From Sisyra terminalis (taxonomy: Eukaryota; Arthropoda; Insecta; Neuroptera; Sisyridae): a DNA stretch of 64,000 bases. Below the pieces are notes generated by a model. That model was not told the origin of the DNA, did not search any database, and saw nothing but the letters and a program-made list of their open reading frames with translations. Location: contig OY292276.1 of assembly GCA_958496175.1 (NCBI GenBank), positions 24,260,001 through 24,324,000 of the forward strand. Reading direction: 5' to 3'. The translations under genes and the position numbers were made by a program. Of the stretch, positions 22,189 to 34,862 are shown piece by piece. Each line of letters opens with the position of its first letter. The first letter of the stretch is position 1.

Positions 22189-24726
22189 TTACTGAGATCG
22201 TGTAACCGTGCGATCCGTGTGGGTGATAGTAAGATCATGAAGCCGCATATTAGGCGTTATAAATTGTGTTATTGTATCAACTCCTTCCCGCGGAGGACGA
22301 TCGAATGGATATCCCATTGAACGACGATCGGGATATAATCTGTCTTTAATTCCACAAAAACTGGCAGCGTCACTACAGGTTCCATCCAAATTTTGTTCGA
22401 TCTAAAATTTAACAAATTGAGCAAAATATTTTCAAGGTTTTAGTCAAATAACCACCATGTCATCGGTGTAGTTCGAAACCATAACAAAAAGTGTACAAGG
22501 GAAACCTTCAGGAGTTCCCTTAGGCAAGAGCATGTGTTGTGGCCAACCGCATCCACAGAAATTGAACTGTTCAAGCTCATCTCCACCCGTTGGCCGATTT
22601 AAATCCAAGTTACGGAAAGTACGTTCGAAAGGAATTGTAACTGATGATTCATCAGATCTACGACTAATTTGATTTGCTCCCGGTTGCACTAAAATAATCA
22701 AATTATAAATTTATATGAAAAAAAAGAAGGAAATCAAACCTACAATTCACAGTAAACTTGTCAAGTTCTATGAATAGTTGTTTTTGGTCTCGGAAAAGCA
22801 TTGGAAGTCCGCGTTCATCATTTTTGGGTCCCAGAAAAATACGACAAGTTCCTCTCACTTGGGCTCCAGATCCATTGTTAACCGTTATACTGAAACGAAA
22901 ATCATTATAATTTGAACTTAAAACGTTAGCTTAATAAATACTTGTAGGTGAATGGCGAATGTTGTAAGTGGGTAAATCGGGCTAAAACGGGACCTCGAGG
23001 AGTGAAATCCATACCACGGGAAAGATCAACGTCACTTTTTTGCCAAAAGGTTTGCAAAGCATTGGGACGACCACCCTCCACATCCACACTAACTGATGAT
23101 ACAGTTATTCCTTGATAGTTCAACTGAAATCTTCAATTTAGAAAAAAATTAAAGTTTATTAAAGAGCAGCTTACTCGTGCGACAGAATATGGTGGAAGAG
23201 TGTTTTTAAATTCTTGAAATAGGTCATCTATGTATGCGTGCCAACGGTAAAAGATAGGATCTCGCATTGCAGTTGCAGAATCTCCAATAACTCCAAATTG
23301 TTCCTACAATATAATCAGTAATTATGGGAAATCTGAAATCAATATTCGTTTTGTACCAAGTGTCGACTGTCAGGATCGTGGATAAAAGACAGCATGTTGT
23401 GCCCTTGATTATGTAAGTTTCCATATAAATTTCGGTTTGGTGATAAAATACTTGCTTCTACCATATTTCCAAGTACATCAATTCCTCGATCTTCAGTCAA
23501 TTCAACATTTTCCCCCCGTTCCTTTAAAAAACAAAATTTTCAGTTTGAAGCTCATAAAGTATTCATAAAATTACATTTCTAGCGAATCCGGAATGAATTG
23601 CTTCATAAATGCGGTCTCTCCATCGTTGAAGATCATCCACGTCCACTTTGATTTGATCGACTTCTCGACTGATGTTTTGAAGGCGTAAACCAGAAACCCG
23701 TGCAGGCCAAGCTCGACTCGATACCAAACTGTCAAGTTTCGGGAAGTAAGCTTCTTCAATCGGAGCTTTCCAGTCAATGAATCTTTTAACTCGTTGCAAC
23801 TTGTTGCACATTCGTTCCACATTATAACGAGCAACAATTTGTTGATGCATATAGTAGAAAAGTTCGCCACGCCGATCTTTAGCCACGAGCTCTCTGGGTC
23901 CATCAAATGGATAGACCAAATGCCAATGCCAATGATGCAGATTAATTCCCAAATCTTCTCGGAAATAAGCAATTCGATGTTCAATTTCTAAATCGCTAGC
24001 CGTATAATCTCTGGGAATTTCAATAGGCATCTACAACAATAGTTGAAAAATATGTACCGTAAGTACCACACTGTATAAGTAAATCGTACTCTTGATCCTT
24101 CTTCGACAATTGTACTTTCTTCACGAGCTTGTGCAAATACTGAACTATCAATGTATTTTTCTGGAAATGTTTCTGCAAAATTGGGAATTGGTAATCCTTG
24201 AGTATCGGTACGATGAAGAATTGCCACACTGAGACAATAATTGAAGAGGAAAGGGTTGATTCGGTCACGAGTGTATACGCAAAGCGATTTCAAATCCGCC
24301 ACATCTCGCATTCCTTTTAAGATGAAAAAAAATATAGTACCCAACTTTTTATAATTTATTTTTTTTACACACCCATCATAACATTAATAAGACGTCCAGC
24401 AATTCGACTATGTTTGGGAATAAATAGAGAAAATGGTTCGCGACGTCCCAACTCCATCGCGAATTGGAGATTTGGTAGTGAAATTTCCTTGACATCGATT
24501 TTTTGGTTGGTATCCTCTCCAAAACGATTCAAAACTTGAACTCCGATCGGCCTATAACGATCAGACTAAAAAATAATGGTTATAGTATTTTTTATAATTT
24601 AGAAGTTTTAAAACTTACCAAATAATTACTGGGAACATTAAAAGCGACTTTTTGGTCGCCCTTCGCGACGAAGACCGGTTCAGTGGGTCGATCGAAGAGC
24701 AACAATAAATCGTTTCGGTTAGACAT
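22189..24726 (-). CDS. PPO: Prophenoloxidase C
   Basis: Ten exons (24619-24726, 24373-24565, 24090-24313, 23575-24030, 23357-23521, 23175-23303, 22942-23123, 22744-22889, 22456-22688, 22189-22401) encode 682 aa with exon lengths identical to PPO-B. It begins [19 protein letters not shown]. The activation site NRFG, both copper sites ([16 protein letters not shown] then HDPD) and the [12 protein letters not shown] motif are intact. Introns are short throughout, making it the most compact of the three. Its start codon is 175 bp from the stop codon of IR-1 on the same strand, so its proximal promoter lies in IR-1 3' flanking or untranslated sequence. Confidence 0.95.
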
Positions 24727-24772
24727 TATGAGCGTTTAACAAATATTTAATAATTAAAAGGCAAATTTTGTC

Positions 24773-24779
24773 TTTTATA
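24773..24779 (-). promoter_or_regulatory. TATA box of prophenoloxidase C
   Basis: TATAAAA on the minus strand, 47 bp before the start codon, almost the same spacing as in PPO-B. It is only about 123 bp past the IR-1 stop codon and so probably overlaps the IR-1 3' untranslated region. Confidence 0.6.
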
Positions 24780-24901
24780 TAGTGTTGATTCTAAATATAA
24801 AAAAAATCCAACAGGAAAATTAGCAGTGGTTTGGTGCCATTTTCGGAAGCCACATCCGACAGTGATGAGTGCAATTTGCAAATTTAGAAAATAATTGAAA
24901 T

Positions 24902-27900
24902 TCATTTAAAAGTATTTCTTATCAGCTCTAGAGATTTTTTTTTCTTTTTATAATTTATTTTTTTCAGTATTAAATTCGTTACTAGCTCAAAAACGAATAT
25001 GAGAATGCTTATTATTGTTCCGTATAGGATAATGTGAACAGCAGGTAGCATTTCGGTTAAGCCAACACTTGAATAGCCACTTTTGGCTGTTTCGCATTGT
25101 GGTTTTTGAGGAACCCAACGCCGCTTGGTTCGATCCCAAATTCCTATTTCCTTTTGCCATCGTAGGCGTTGAATAAACAAATCGCGATAGGGTAATTTCT
25201 TCCGAACCGGAATCGTTTGCATTGGCAGATGGATTAAATCTATTTCGGATAGCCCACATTTTTCGGTTTCGGTGTATTTTGAACTCACGTAGTCATAAGC
25301 CACTGCCATATCAACCTGAAAAGTAATAAATCTATAATATTACTATACAAATTGGTAGTTCGTTCGTTTACATCAGAAGCTTCTTCAAAAAAATAAATAA
25401 ATGAAACACAAAACACAAAACACATTTTCACTTGCCATCATCTGAAAAATATTTCGTCTTTTGCAAGCATTGAAGATAATTTTTAGGTTCTATATGTTTT
25501 TAAATATAAAATTATAAAAATTTTACAGAAAATAGGTAATGGTTAGCAATATAAGACTAGTAGCTACTTCTGAAATATTCATAACCACACTGACACTACT
25601 GACTAATTACAAAAATTGACAACTAAATGAAATTGGAATGACAGTTGAAACAAATGACAATAACCAGATAGTTCAAATTCGAAACAATGATTATAATATT
25701 CGGTTTCACTCACACGTATTTGTTAATATTTTGTGTTCTCTGTCTTTGCCAATATTTTATAAACGGGCAACGGCCTAAGCGGGTGACTTCTGCTACTTAT
25801 AAAATATTAACTAACCAACTCTGCGATATAATGTATCTATGTATTTTTCAAAACTAAATGTAACTATTTTTTTCTTTTTAATTACTGTCGTTTTATAACT
25901 ATAAAGGTCTTTAGCGACTCTAGAGTGAATAAAAATCAGTAAATCGAGAAATATCGAAAATTTGCTCGACACGAAATTCGAACCCAACACTTACCAGTTT
26001 TCGAGCGGCCACCTTAACCAACAATCAGCTTAAACGTAACTTTCATGTTTTGAAATTTATTTTTCCGTTTCCTAACAACGAATATACTATTAGTTTAGAT
26101 TTTATCGTTTAAAAATTAAAAAACCTTCGAAACTAAGCAAAAAGTACAAAAAGAAAACAATTAAGGAAAACAAAGGGGGAAATAAACCTAATTGTTGAAT
26201 TTTTTCGTTGGAAATTTGACGTAGAATTATTTTGGGTACAATACCTATGAACATTTAAAAAAAAATCTGAATTTCGAATGAAACTTACTTGAAAAGCAAA
26301 CATTCCTTCCTGAACCATTTTCATCCCTTCAGCCGGCTCAATAAACCCCTTGTCTGGTCGTGTCAAAATTTTCTTATTATATAGATTTTGGGTACTCAAA
26401 TGTTTACTTTCCTAAAAGAAATGATTATTTTCCCAAATATTGCCATAGTTTTTAAAAATCTAAACCTGCAAAAGTATTTTAAAATATGGAATGTTTTGAA
26501 CTCCAACTTCTAAAGGACTTTCGACGAGATCGTCTACAGTTCTAATCGATGAACTTGGAGTTTGTAGCAATGTAACAATATTAGCTGAATATGAGGTGTA
26601 AAAGAAAACGGAAGCAATGAAAACCAAAAGGACAGTGGTTCGAGAAGAAACTGTGACTGGTTCTAATGAGGTTCCTAAAAATGAAGAAAGATTAATATAT
26701 TTATATATTGCTATTAATTTTGTTCGGTGGTTCAATTTTTAATCCGTAACCTTGCTGGCAAATGGCTCCTGTTATGAAAGTGAAAACATCGAAATACATC
26801 ATGTTTGTATTAACTCGATTTTTTCGGTCAACCCAAATTTGCAAAACGAAGAGGAAACCAATGAAGAGAAACAAGCCAAAACTGCAACCCCATACAGCAT
26901 AATCGAATGGAAGGATAAAAATATTGCTTAAACTCGACAAAGGAGGGTTTCGAAATATTATCTGGGCCCTGATAAATCGAAAAGTTAGCTTATAGAAGAA
27001 TATTTTAATGTTTAGAAGGGAATTTTTACTTGACTTGTATGGCGTCTGTCGTAAAATCAACCACTTTCATGCGATCTAGACGCATTAAAGCTCCTACTAG
27101 TGCTAGGTCGCATTCATTTCTTTGGAACATTCCCATTAAACCGTCAAAAACTCCGGTTCCATTAATTTCCCATCCAAAACTGTTGACGGTTGTTACATTG
27201 ATTCTAATAAGAAGGAAAAAGTTTATTTTTCTGAATGTGGATCACTATAATATACACACGTGATATTTAAATCTTCAATTAATGTTTTTGATAAAGGAAA
27301 ATTCCACTTGGAATAAGTGTCAATATGACGCTTACGTAAATCATCCATCGAAGTAAATTGGTCGGGAAAAACTATCTAAAAATAAGTAACGTGAAAGATA
27401 TAAACTTCCAGATAAAAATTATAAGTTTTAATTAAGCTTGTAGAATTATAGAAACTATCATGTTATTTTATAAATATTGGGAAAATAATACCGCAACGCC
27501 TCCTTGCATAACGTTTTGTTGCAAATTTTTTCGTCTCCTTCCTGGAGGATCCACGGAATGCAGAATTTCGCTAATGTTTTGTTCGGGGTAAGAACCGATT
27601 ATGGAAACATTCAAAGGAAAACTGATAGAAATTTTGTATGGATCAAAAAATGTGAAGATATTTTCAACGTTTTTTTGGACCCAAATTACTTGGCTGTCGA
27701 CACAAATTTCAGTCAGCGTTAATAGATCGTTTCCTAACGAAGAAATCTGCAATTTTTTCTTCTTAATTATAACACAATACCGGTTTTGGGATAGTACCTG
27801 ATCACTTTCGGTTGAATTATCGGATGATATTTCAAGAAAAACCCAATGGTTTAAATCTGTAAATTTGTAGTGATCTTTGGCCTAAAATTTAAAATTAGTT

Positions 27901-28333
27901 TTACGATTAAATATTTGGAATCACAATATTTTCTTCACTTGTAGGCACCTCAAGTAATAAATCTTCGATGCCATCACATTTAGGATCAACTATTATACCT
28001 TCATGTCGATACTGTTTGCGATCAACGAAAGAATCTTGATTTGGCAAATTGACTATTAATAATTGCAAAAAATTTTCCGAAAACTTTTTTGTTATCATAC
28101 GATTTTCTTCTGTAAAATGCAATCAAATTTGATATAACTTATTGTTTAGGGAACAAATCGATAATACTTTGATTGTTGGTGCATAAAAATGCTGTCAAAG
28201 AACTAATTTCTTTAACACGATATATCTCAATTAGAAAATCTAAATTTTCGTCTTCAAAAAATATATTTTCGGAGTGAGAATTTTGAATTATCAATGTCGC
28301 AATTAGTAAATAAAAACATTTCCTCGATTTCAT
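24902..28333 (-). CDS. Ionotropic receptor 1 (IR75-type)
   Basis: Ten exons (28168-28333, 27949-28109, 27798-27881, 27492-27746, 27260-27375, 27030-27203, 26751-26968, 26466-26674, 26289-26411, 24902-25315) encode 639 aa. IRs are iGluR-derived chemosensory channels. A signal peptide covers about residues 1-21. Exon 7 (about 319-391) holds the first membrane helix and the pore loop FTFITGAICQQG; exon 8 has FYTSYSANIV, the counterpart of the iGluR SYTANLAAF helix; the last exon has the third helix. Exons 10 and 11 of the other array members are fused here. Intron 9 (about 970 bp) holds a SINE in reverse. IR75 membership is judged from overall resemblance. Confidence 0.85.
25882..26030 (-). mobile_element. 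tRNA-derived SINE, copy 6 (reverse)
   Basis: On the minus strand the box B-like gggttcgaatttcg, body (gcaaattttcgatatttctc, actctagagtcgctaaagac) and tail are clear; box A is damaged (gattgttggttaagg). It lies in intron 9 of IR-1, in the same direction as the gene. Confidence 0.75.
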
Positions 28334-29950
28334 TTTGTTCTGAACTTATCTTGTAAGAAATTCAAGCCTTTTATACAACGGTCAAATTGGTCTAAATTGA
28401 TTTAATTTGATAAATATCCTTGTTTAAGATTTATGATCAATTCAAGAAGATTCCAACATCTATATTTCAGACTTTTGAAGACAGGAAATTTCAAATAAAA
28501 GTATATATTATTTATTTATAAGTGGTATCGGTGATATGGCTTGAGAACTTTTAACCAAAATGCTTTCAACTTACTTCTTTTTTCTTCAGGAACAATTTTT
28601 TTTATAAAATCTAAGGGTTTTTGAAGTGAAAACTTCTTCAGCATCGTTGTGACTTGAAATTTCATGAAACGAAAAAGCGACAATTAAAAGGGAGAAACAT
28701 TTAAACCTATAAAATTTAACGAATGAGAGAATGAAATAGAAAACATTACAGTGTTTCTTGTGTATGCGCGTACTTGCGTAGTACGCTGCTTGGGAATAGT
28801 CGGTCTAACAACCGTGATGAATTGTATTGTTTACATAAACATTTCATTATTTTAATAAAAACATTTTTAAAGTATGCCGAAAACAAATGGCACATAATAT
28901 CGTCATTATCGAAAAAAAAAGAAGGAAACAAGACGGCAAGACTAAAAAGACTGCAAAAAGTTGATCAACGAAAATTTAATAAAATATACACCAGAGGTAT
29001 CGCAAATTCTTATCAAGATTAAATTCCAAAGAATTTAAGTGGAGATTTTAATGTAAATATTGTATTGGATACAACAATCTCTTTGATTGAGTTTATGGGC
29101 ACCAAATTTAATTTAAAAATCTGTAGCAGTAATTGATCAATTACAGTAATTGGCAATATATTACGTAGTAACGATTAATTTTCAATTATCTAGCTGTGAT
29201 GGGTGATGGGAACGCCCTCTATAGGTTTTCTGCTTGGTTCCTCCATTGATTTTCGATCATCCATTTATGATTAGCTGAAGGAGGGAAAGACCTCTCTTCA
29301 AGATTCTTCCACTGATTTTCGCTCAACCAGCTGTGATTGACGGTTATTGGAAACGCCCTCTTTGTTTTCGGCTTAATTTTCCAATAATTACTTCCGGACT
29401 ATTAGAATTTATAATAAGATGATATGGAAACTTCAATAACAATAATTCAAGGACAGCATACAAAGAATAATTTGCAGCATTATTTGAAGATATTCAGGAA
29501 TATTTAATTGCTTTAATTCCTTTTTTCATCGAATGAATACTTAAAATCACAATCGAAAAATAAATGAAACTCTACACCTAAAATAGTATGACGGTCAAAT
29601 TAGAATTTTTTGACTAATATTATAGTTAATTTTTTGAAAAAAATAAAATAAAAATCGGCCAATATTACAAGTACCTATGATTAAGTTATCTACTTCATGA
29701 ATCTTTAATTTTTTTTATAGATAATCAAGTACATAATATCCGATAAAAAGAATTATGAAAGGTATAAAATAAATAGATGGATAGTTAGAGAACTTAATGA
29801 TATATTTATTAATTGTTCGTTTAAATATCTATAATTGTATTTTTTAAATGATTAACTAGTATTAGGTATTTCAAATCCACATCCTGTTTCCTTTGAAAGT
29901 GTTTTTAATTTGATAACCACTACATAGTTGCTTCAATTTGTAAACTTTGA
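28334..29950. other. Spacer between IR-1 and IR-2
   Basis: No gene recognised. Short frames at 28746-28931 (-) and 28774-29022 (+) overlap each other and have no recognisable motif. Two loosely similar stretches near 29200-29260 and 29310-29380 (gattttcgctcaaccagctgt-like, gggaacgccctct) suggest a diverged tandem duplication of about 130 bp. The promoter of IR-1 and the 3' end of IR-2 must be here. Confidence 0.45.
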
Positions 29951-32900
29951 TTATTCATAATATTCTTTTTTGGACTTAAAAAAACGTTTAGAAATAGCGT
30001 GAAAAGTTTTTGTGTTTTTAAAATTAACCATAAGCTCAATAATGAAGACAAAAACCGCCGCTAGATTTCCATAAATTATAACATGCAGTGCTGGCTTAAA
30101 TTCAGTTAGACCCACACTAACGAAACTACTGGAAACAGAACGACAATCCGGGGCTTGAGGAACCCAAACACGCCGAATTCGATCCATGATACCAACTTCC
30201 CGTTGCCATTTCATCCTAAATAGTATAAAGAGATATAAGTTAAATAGAATTAAAATTTAATTATATTTTAAGTAACCTTTGAGAGAATAAGTCGGTATAA
30301 GATGAATTTTTCGGAACGGGAATCATGGCTGTAGGCAAACGAAGAGCCTCGATATAAGTTACATCGCAGCGTTCATTGTCTTGGAAATATCTGTTCATAT
30401 ATTCATAAGCAGAAGCAAGATCAACCTAAAATCATAATTAAATACGTATTTTTATCAATTATAAGCAGGATAATTGATGCACACTTGAAAGGCAAATAAT
30501 TCCTTTTGAACGCGAAGCATTCCCACTTCTGGAGTCATTAACCCTTGATTTGGTGAATTTGCCATTTTTTTCTCGAAAAGTTCTTTTAGTAAAGGATGTC
30601 TGCCTCTCTAAATGCAAAACGTTATAAGTTGATAAGCTTTCTTATTTACTTCTAACTGTTGTTAAAAGCTTTGGTGCCAAAAGTTTAGTATACCACCATT
30701 TTTTTACAATATTTAAAAGGTCGGGGGGAAGAGGTGTGCTTACCAATAAAATTTTCTCGAAATCAGGGAAACCAATTAAGATATAATTTGGCATAAATAT
30801 GTTTCTTATTGCATTTGAAAAGAAGAACGAAGTTTTTGCTATAAGATTGTCCGGAAAATTTGTAGCGATTCTGAACGAAAATTGAAATGCAACACATTTA
30901 AATTTTTAATTATTGAAATTAAACATTTAATTTAAATTAAACTTTATGTATAACCTTTCTTCATCTTTCAGATTACTTAAAAATTTCGTCATTCCAGAAT
31001 CTCAGATTTTCTGTAGAAAATTCAGTTATCTTTATTCTTTATATTTGGTACAAGCTTTTCGAACAGCTAATAGCTTTACTTCAAAAGGATCTCATGTCTT
31101 ACAAATACATAGTTTTTCGCCAAAAAACTTGACCTGCAATATTTTTGCTACCTTTTTGACTCCTTTTAGGGATCCAGAAACGTTTTGCAACGTTAGCATA
31201 ATTTTTGATACACAACCTGCTAAGAAATAAATAAAAAACAAAGGGGATAGGGGAATGATTAATATTATTTATTCACAATAGCCTATATTACTGGATTTAA
31301 TTCTCAAACGTAAGCTCGTAGTCGGTTACGTACATTTTTTATTTGCTAGAGTCGAGAAACTACGGCTCATTCACTATACACAATTCAATATATATATTTA
31401 CGTAATTCGTATTTTTCATTCAACCATAAAGTGTTCATATCATAATTTCAACCATAGGTAACTTCAACTATACCTTAAATTATATAACTCGGGAAATTTT
31501 AGTTCTTTTATTGCATAGTGTGTATCATAAGAGTTTAAAAAACGTTGCAAAGTGCTTTACCGTTATAATTATTTTCAAAAAAATTTAAAAGCCATCAGCG
31601 TTGTTTACTGTTTAGACCAGTCGTTCTTAACCTGGGTTAAATTGAACCCTAAGGGTTCCGTAAGTCAATTTAGCGGGTTCAGTGGGTTTGTTCAATGGTT
31701 TTGTTCATTTTGTGCACCTATGTATAATATTTATGTTTTGATTTTGAAATTTAAATTTGAAGACGGGTTCGATGAATGTGCTTATGAAACTGGTGAGGGT
31801 TAGTATCTCTTACAAGGTTAAGAACCATTGACTTAATTACTTAATTGACTTAATTTATAAAATATATTGTAGTCTAGTTTATGTAACATAATTGACAAAA
31901 GTAAACCATAAACAAAAATTGGAACAAAAATTCAAATAAAATGTATTTGTCCCAGATACGTATTTTGATTACCAAGCATCACATTTTCCCCAGTGGGCAT
32001 CAAGTAGTATTGGAACTCTCCGTAACTGCTATGTGATAAATAGCATCAGCGTTGTATAATCATATTTTAATTGTATTTTTCTTCTAAGTGAAGCAGAAAT
32101 ATATTTCTATAAATATTTCAATAGTAATGGGCTAATAATTTATGAAATTTTTAACACTTTGGAATAAAGTTTTGAAAATAAGATAATATTATATTCTTAT
32201 ATTTATACGAACCACCAAGTATAGATCATTATATGGTGTATTTTGAGCACCAAATTCCAACGAACTTTCAATAATATCCTCAACACTTTTGATCGCATAA
32301 CTTGGTAATTGCATTAAGCTGACAATATTTGCTGAATAGGAAATATAAAAGAAAACCGATGCAACAAAAGCGAATAAAACTGAAGTACGAGTGGATATGG
32401 TAGTCATTTCCAAAGAAGTTCCTTTAAAAAAAACACATACCTATATTATTTGTTTTAGCTCACTATTCTGCAAGTATCTTACCTTGTTGACAAACGGCGC
32501 CCACAAGAATTGTAAAAGCATCTGCGAAAGATACTTCTCCATTTAAATTTCTGATTTTGGAAAACCAAAATTGCACTAGTAATATAAAAATCGTTACAAA
32601 GAACAATGCAATACAACAAATCCAAAGGTTCTTGTGAAACGGTAAGAAGTAAATGTTGCTGAGTGTGGATAGAGAAGGATTCCGAAAAACAATGCGAACT
32701 CTACAAGAAGATAAGTTTTACTGTTAAACATTGTCGCAAATCAAAAAAAGCTTTAGATACTCTTTTAGAATAAGTAAGGTTCACTTTTTACGTTTACCGT
32801 ATTGGAATTGCCTCAGCCATTAGATCAAACAATTTTAATCGATTATCGAAAGCTAGGAAAGCACCAAAACCCAAATCACAAAGCTTTTTCTGAAATTGAC

Positions 32901-34508
32901 CCATAAGACCCTCGAAATTTCCGGTGTTGTTATAATCCCAGCCAACATTGTTCGTCAATTCCACTCCCAGTAAGCTGAAACTACTTCCTTTAGTTACTGA
33001 TTTCATAAATTTTGATTACTTTACCTAATGTTGAGATCATGCACCAAATTAGCCGAAAGAGGGTAGTTCCATTTCGCCCATACATCATATTGCCTTGTGC
33101 GTACATCGTCGATTGTTGTGAAATGTTCGCGATTGAGAATCTGAAAAGTAAAATAAAAAAATATGTACCCAAAAATTAATTATTGACAATGTAGAATTCT
33201 AATTAGATAAAAATAGGAAGTAAGAAAACCCATCAAAGAGTGACTTTATACTAATATTTGCTTTAAGTGTGGAGTAATACCAAAGGGTAAAAACACAGCA
33301 AAATAATGATGAGAAATTCTTTTCAAAATCAAATTGCTGAATTACTAAATTTTATTAGATTTCAATTCAGGTTGATGACAGACATTATGGCCGGTAACTG
33401 TGTCCCATGAAAGCATCTTCATATTATTGGATCCTCCAATATGCAGATGTCTACCAAAGGAGGAACTTGTTTCTCATTTTCTGTTGAAATGTTGCCCTTT
33501 GTCTGACAACTAAAAGAGCTGAGGGCCTCCAATGGAACAACACCTTGTTCACCGGTTCGATTTACAATATATGAAGTAGGACCCCAGGGAACACAATAAG
33601 TTTAAGGCAGCAGTGCTGAGGTCGTTGGTGCTTTCCTAATCTCGTTCCGAACAATCGTATTAGCAAAATGTAAAATAAAAACGTACTATTCCACCCCCTT
33701 GTAATGGGCTTAAGTGTAAATTTTTTCTCCGAACCCCAGTTGGTGGTAACGAGTTCAAAATACTTGATAAACTGTTTTCTGGATAGATTCCAAAAACTGT
33801 TGCATTCAAGGGAGTATGTCTGGAAATTCGATAGACATCGAAGAAAACATAAATCTCTTCCATATAAAGCTTTTGAATCCAAATCACTTGACTACTAATT
33901 CCCATTCCTGCCGTAAAAAGCACGTCATGACCCAATTGGGATATCTGCAAGAAATTATGGTATACTCTTAGAGAATTGCCAATATATTGCTATACCTACT
34001 GTATTGGCGTCGGTATCATTTTCTGAAAGCTCCTCTAAAAAAACCCAATAGTTTATATCTCGAAATTGGAACGAATCTCTGGCCTTAAAAAAACCTTTAC
34101 AACAAAATATGTTCGTTAGTTAATATATTTTATTTTCAGTATACTTGGACTGATAAATTAAATATTCCTTTACATCGTGGATTCACAAAAATGCCCTGAT
34201 GACGAAACTGTTTCAAATTTTGGAAATACCTTTCCTTCGGCATATTGACGATTGATATTTGCATTTCATTTTTCGAAAACGTTTTTGCCATTTGATAACG
34301 CGTTTCTGTAACAATTGCAGAAATAATATTTTTACTAGGAACAAAACTTTTTAGGTCATTTCTAACCAAAATCGACACATGTAAAAGCCGTTATAGAACT
34401 AACAAGTTTATTTTTAAAAATTTCAATTATGAACTGTGTGGTATCAATATTGCCATTAATCAATATTAATTGCAATGCCAAAAGGGTGCAGAAAAAAACG
34501 TGAGCCAT
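29951..34508 (-). CDS. Ionotropic receptor 2 (IR75-type)
   Basis: Eleven exons (34367-34508, 34145-34305, 34000-34083, 33687-33944, 33025-33140, 32798-32974, 32483-32700, 32213-32421, 30485-30607, 30277-30425, 29951-30215) encode 633 aa. The start MAHVFFCTLLALQLILI is a signal peptide. The pore region is GAVCQQG (other members mostly GAICQQG) and the following helix carries FFYISYSANIV. The third helix lies in the last exon (ALHVIIYGNLAAVFVFIIEL). Intron 1 is only 61 bp; the apparent stop after the exon 1 frame is removed by it. Intron 8 (30608-32212) is swollen by repeats. Closest relative in the array is IR-3: both have a 258-bp exon 4 and a 177-bp exon 6. Confidence 0.85.
30946..31200. repeat. 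Dispersed repeat, copy in IR-2 intron 8
   Basis: The plus-strand sequence, which could be read as NLSSSFRLLKNF, is matched in reverse orientation around 49640-49790. Conserved stretches include ctttcttcatctttcag and cttaaaaattt. The nature of the repeat is unknown; no protein family is recognised. Confidence 0.5.
31618..31830. mobile_element. hAT-like MITE in IR-2 intron 8
   Basis: Left end cagtcgttcttaacctgggt and reversed right end caatggttcttaaccttgta are the CAGTGGTTCTTAACCT type of hAT terminus. Internal gggttcc and gggttcagtgggtttgttc motifs fit known MITEs of this kind. No coding capacity; target duplication not evident. Confidence 0.65.
31868..32060. repeat. Diverged copy of the 9223-9495 MITE family
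   Basis: Shares ordered motifs with the element at 9223 and the repeat at 46927: gtttatgtaacataatt, caaaaattcaaataaaatgt, cagatacgtattttgattac, and a cgtaactgctatgtgataa region. The right end is degraded. Confidence 0.5.
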
Positions 34509-34862
34509 TCTAATAGAAAAAATATAAGAAAAATTCCTTGTTTGTTTTATGAAATGTAATTAGGGTGTGCTGTACATGTTATCGGAATTGTAATAAATAA
34601 ATAAATAATGTGCTGATTTTATGAACCAATATTGCTATGAGAATATTAACGTTGTATCAATTTTATAAAACGATGCAATTAGAGGAGATTGACTTTTTTG
34701 TTCCAACAATTGGATAATTTTCTTGAAAATAAAGTCAATATTTATTTATTCGGTGAACTGTGCTTAAGTATTGTAATCTATGAATTATTTTTTTTTTAGA
34801 ATTTCAAGTATTATATGCTTATTAGAGTTACGATGACATAATTATAGTAGATGGTTTGGCTC

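Noticed and set aside
28139..28171. In-frame stop at the end of IR-1 exon 1 as evidence of a pseudogene
   Set aside because: A 58-bp intron with a GTATTA donor removes it, in the same phase as intron 1 of the other array members. Similar stops in IR-2, IR-3, IR-5 and IR-6 are explained the same way.
33360..33660. Possible retrotransposon piece in IR-2 intron 4
   Set aside because: Base composition differs from the neighbourhood and some words look coding, but no reverse transcriptase or RNase H motif could be identified on either strand.
33996..34083. IR-2 exon 3 ending at the GTATAG donor
   Set aside because: The GTAGGT donor 4 bp upstream keeps the frame and gives the 84-bp length found in IR-1 and IR-3.
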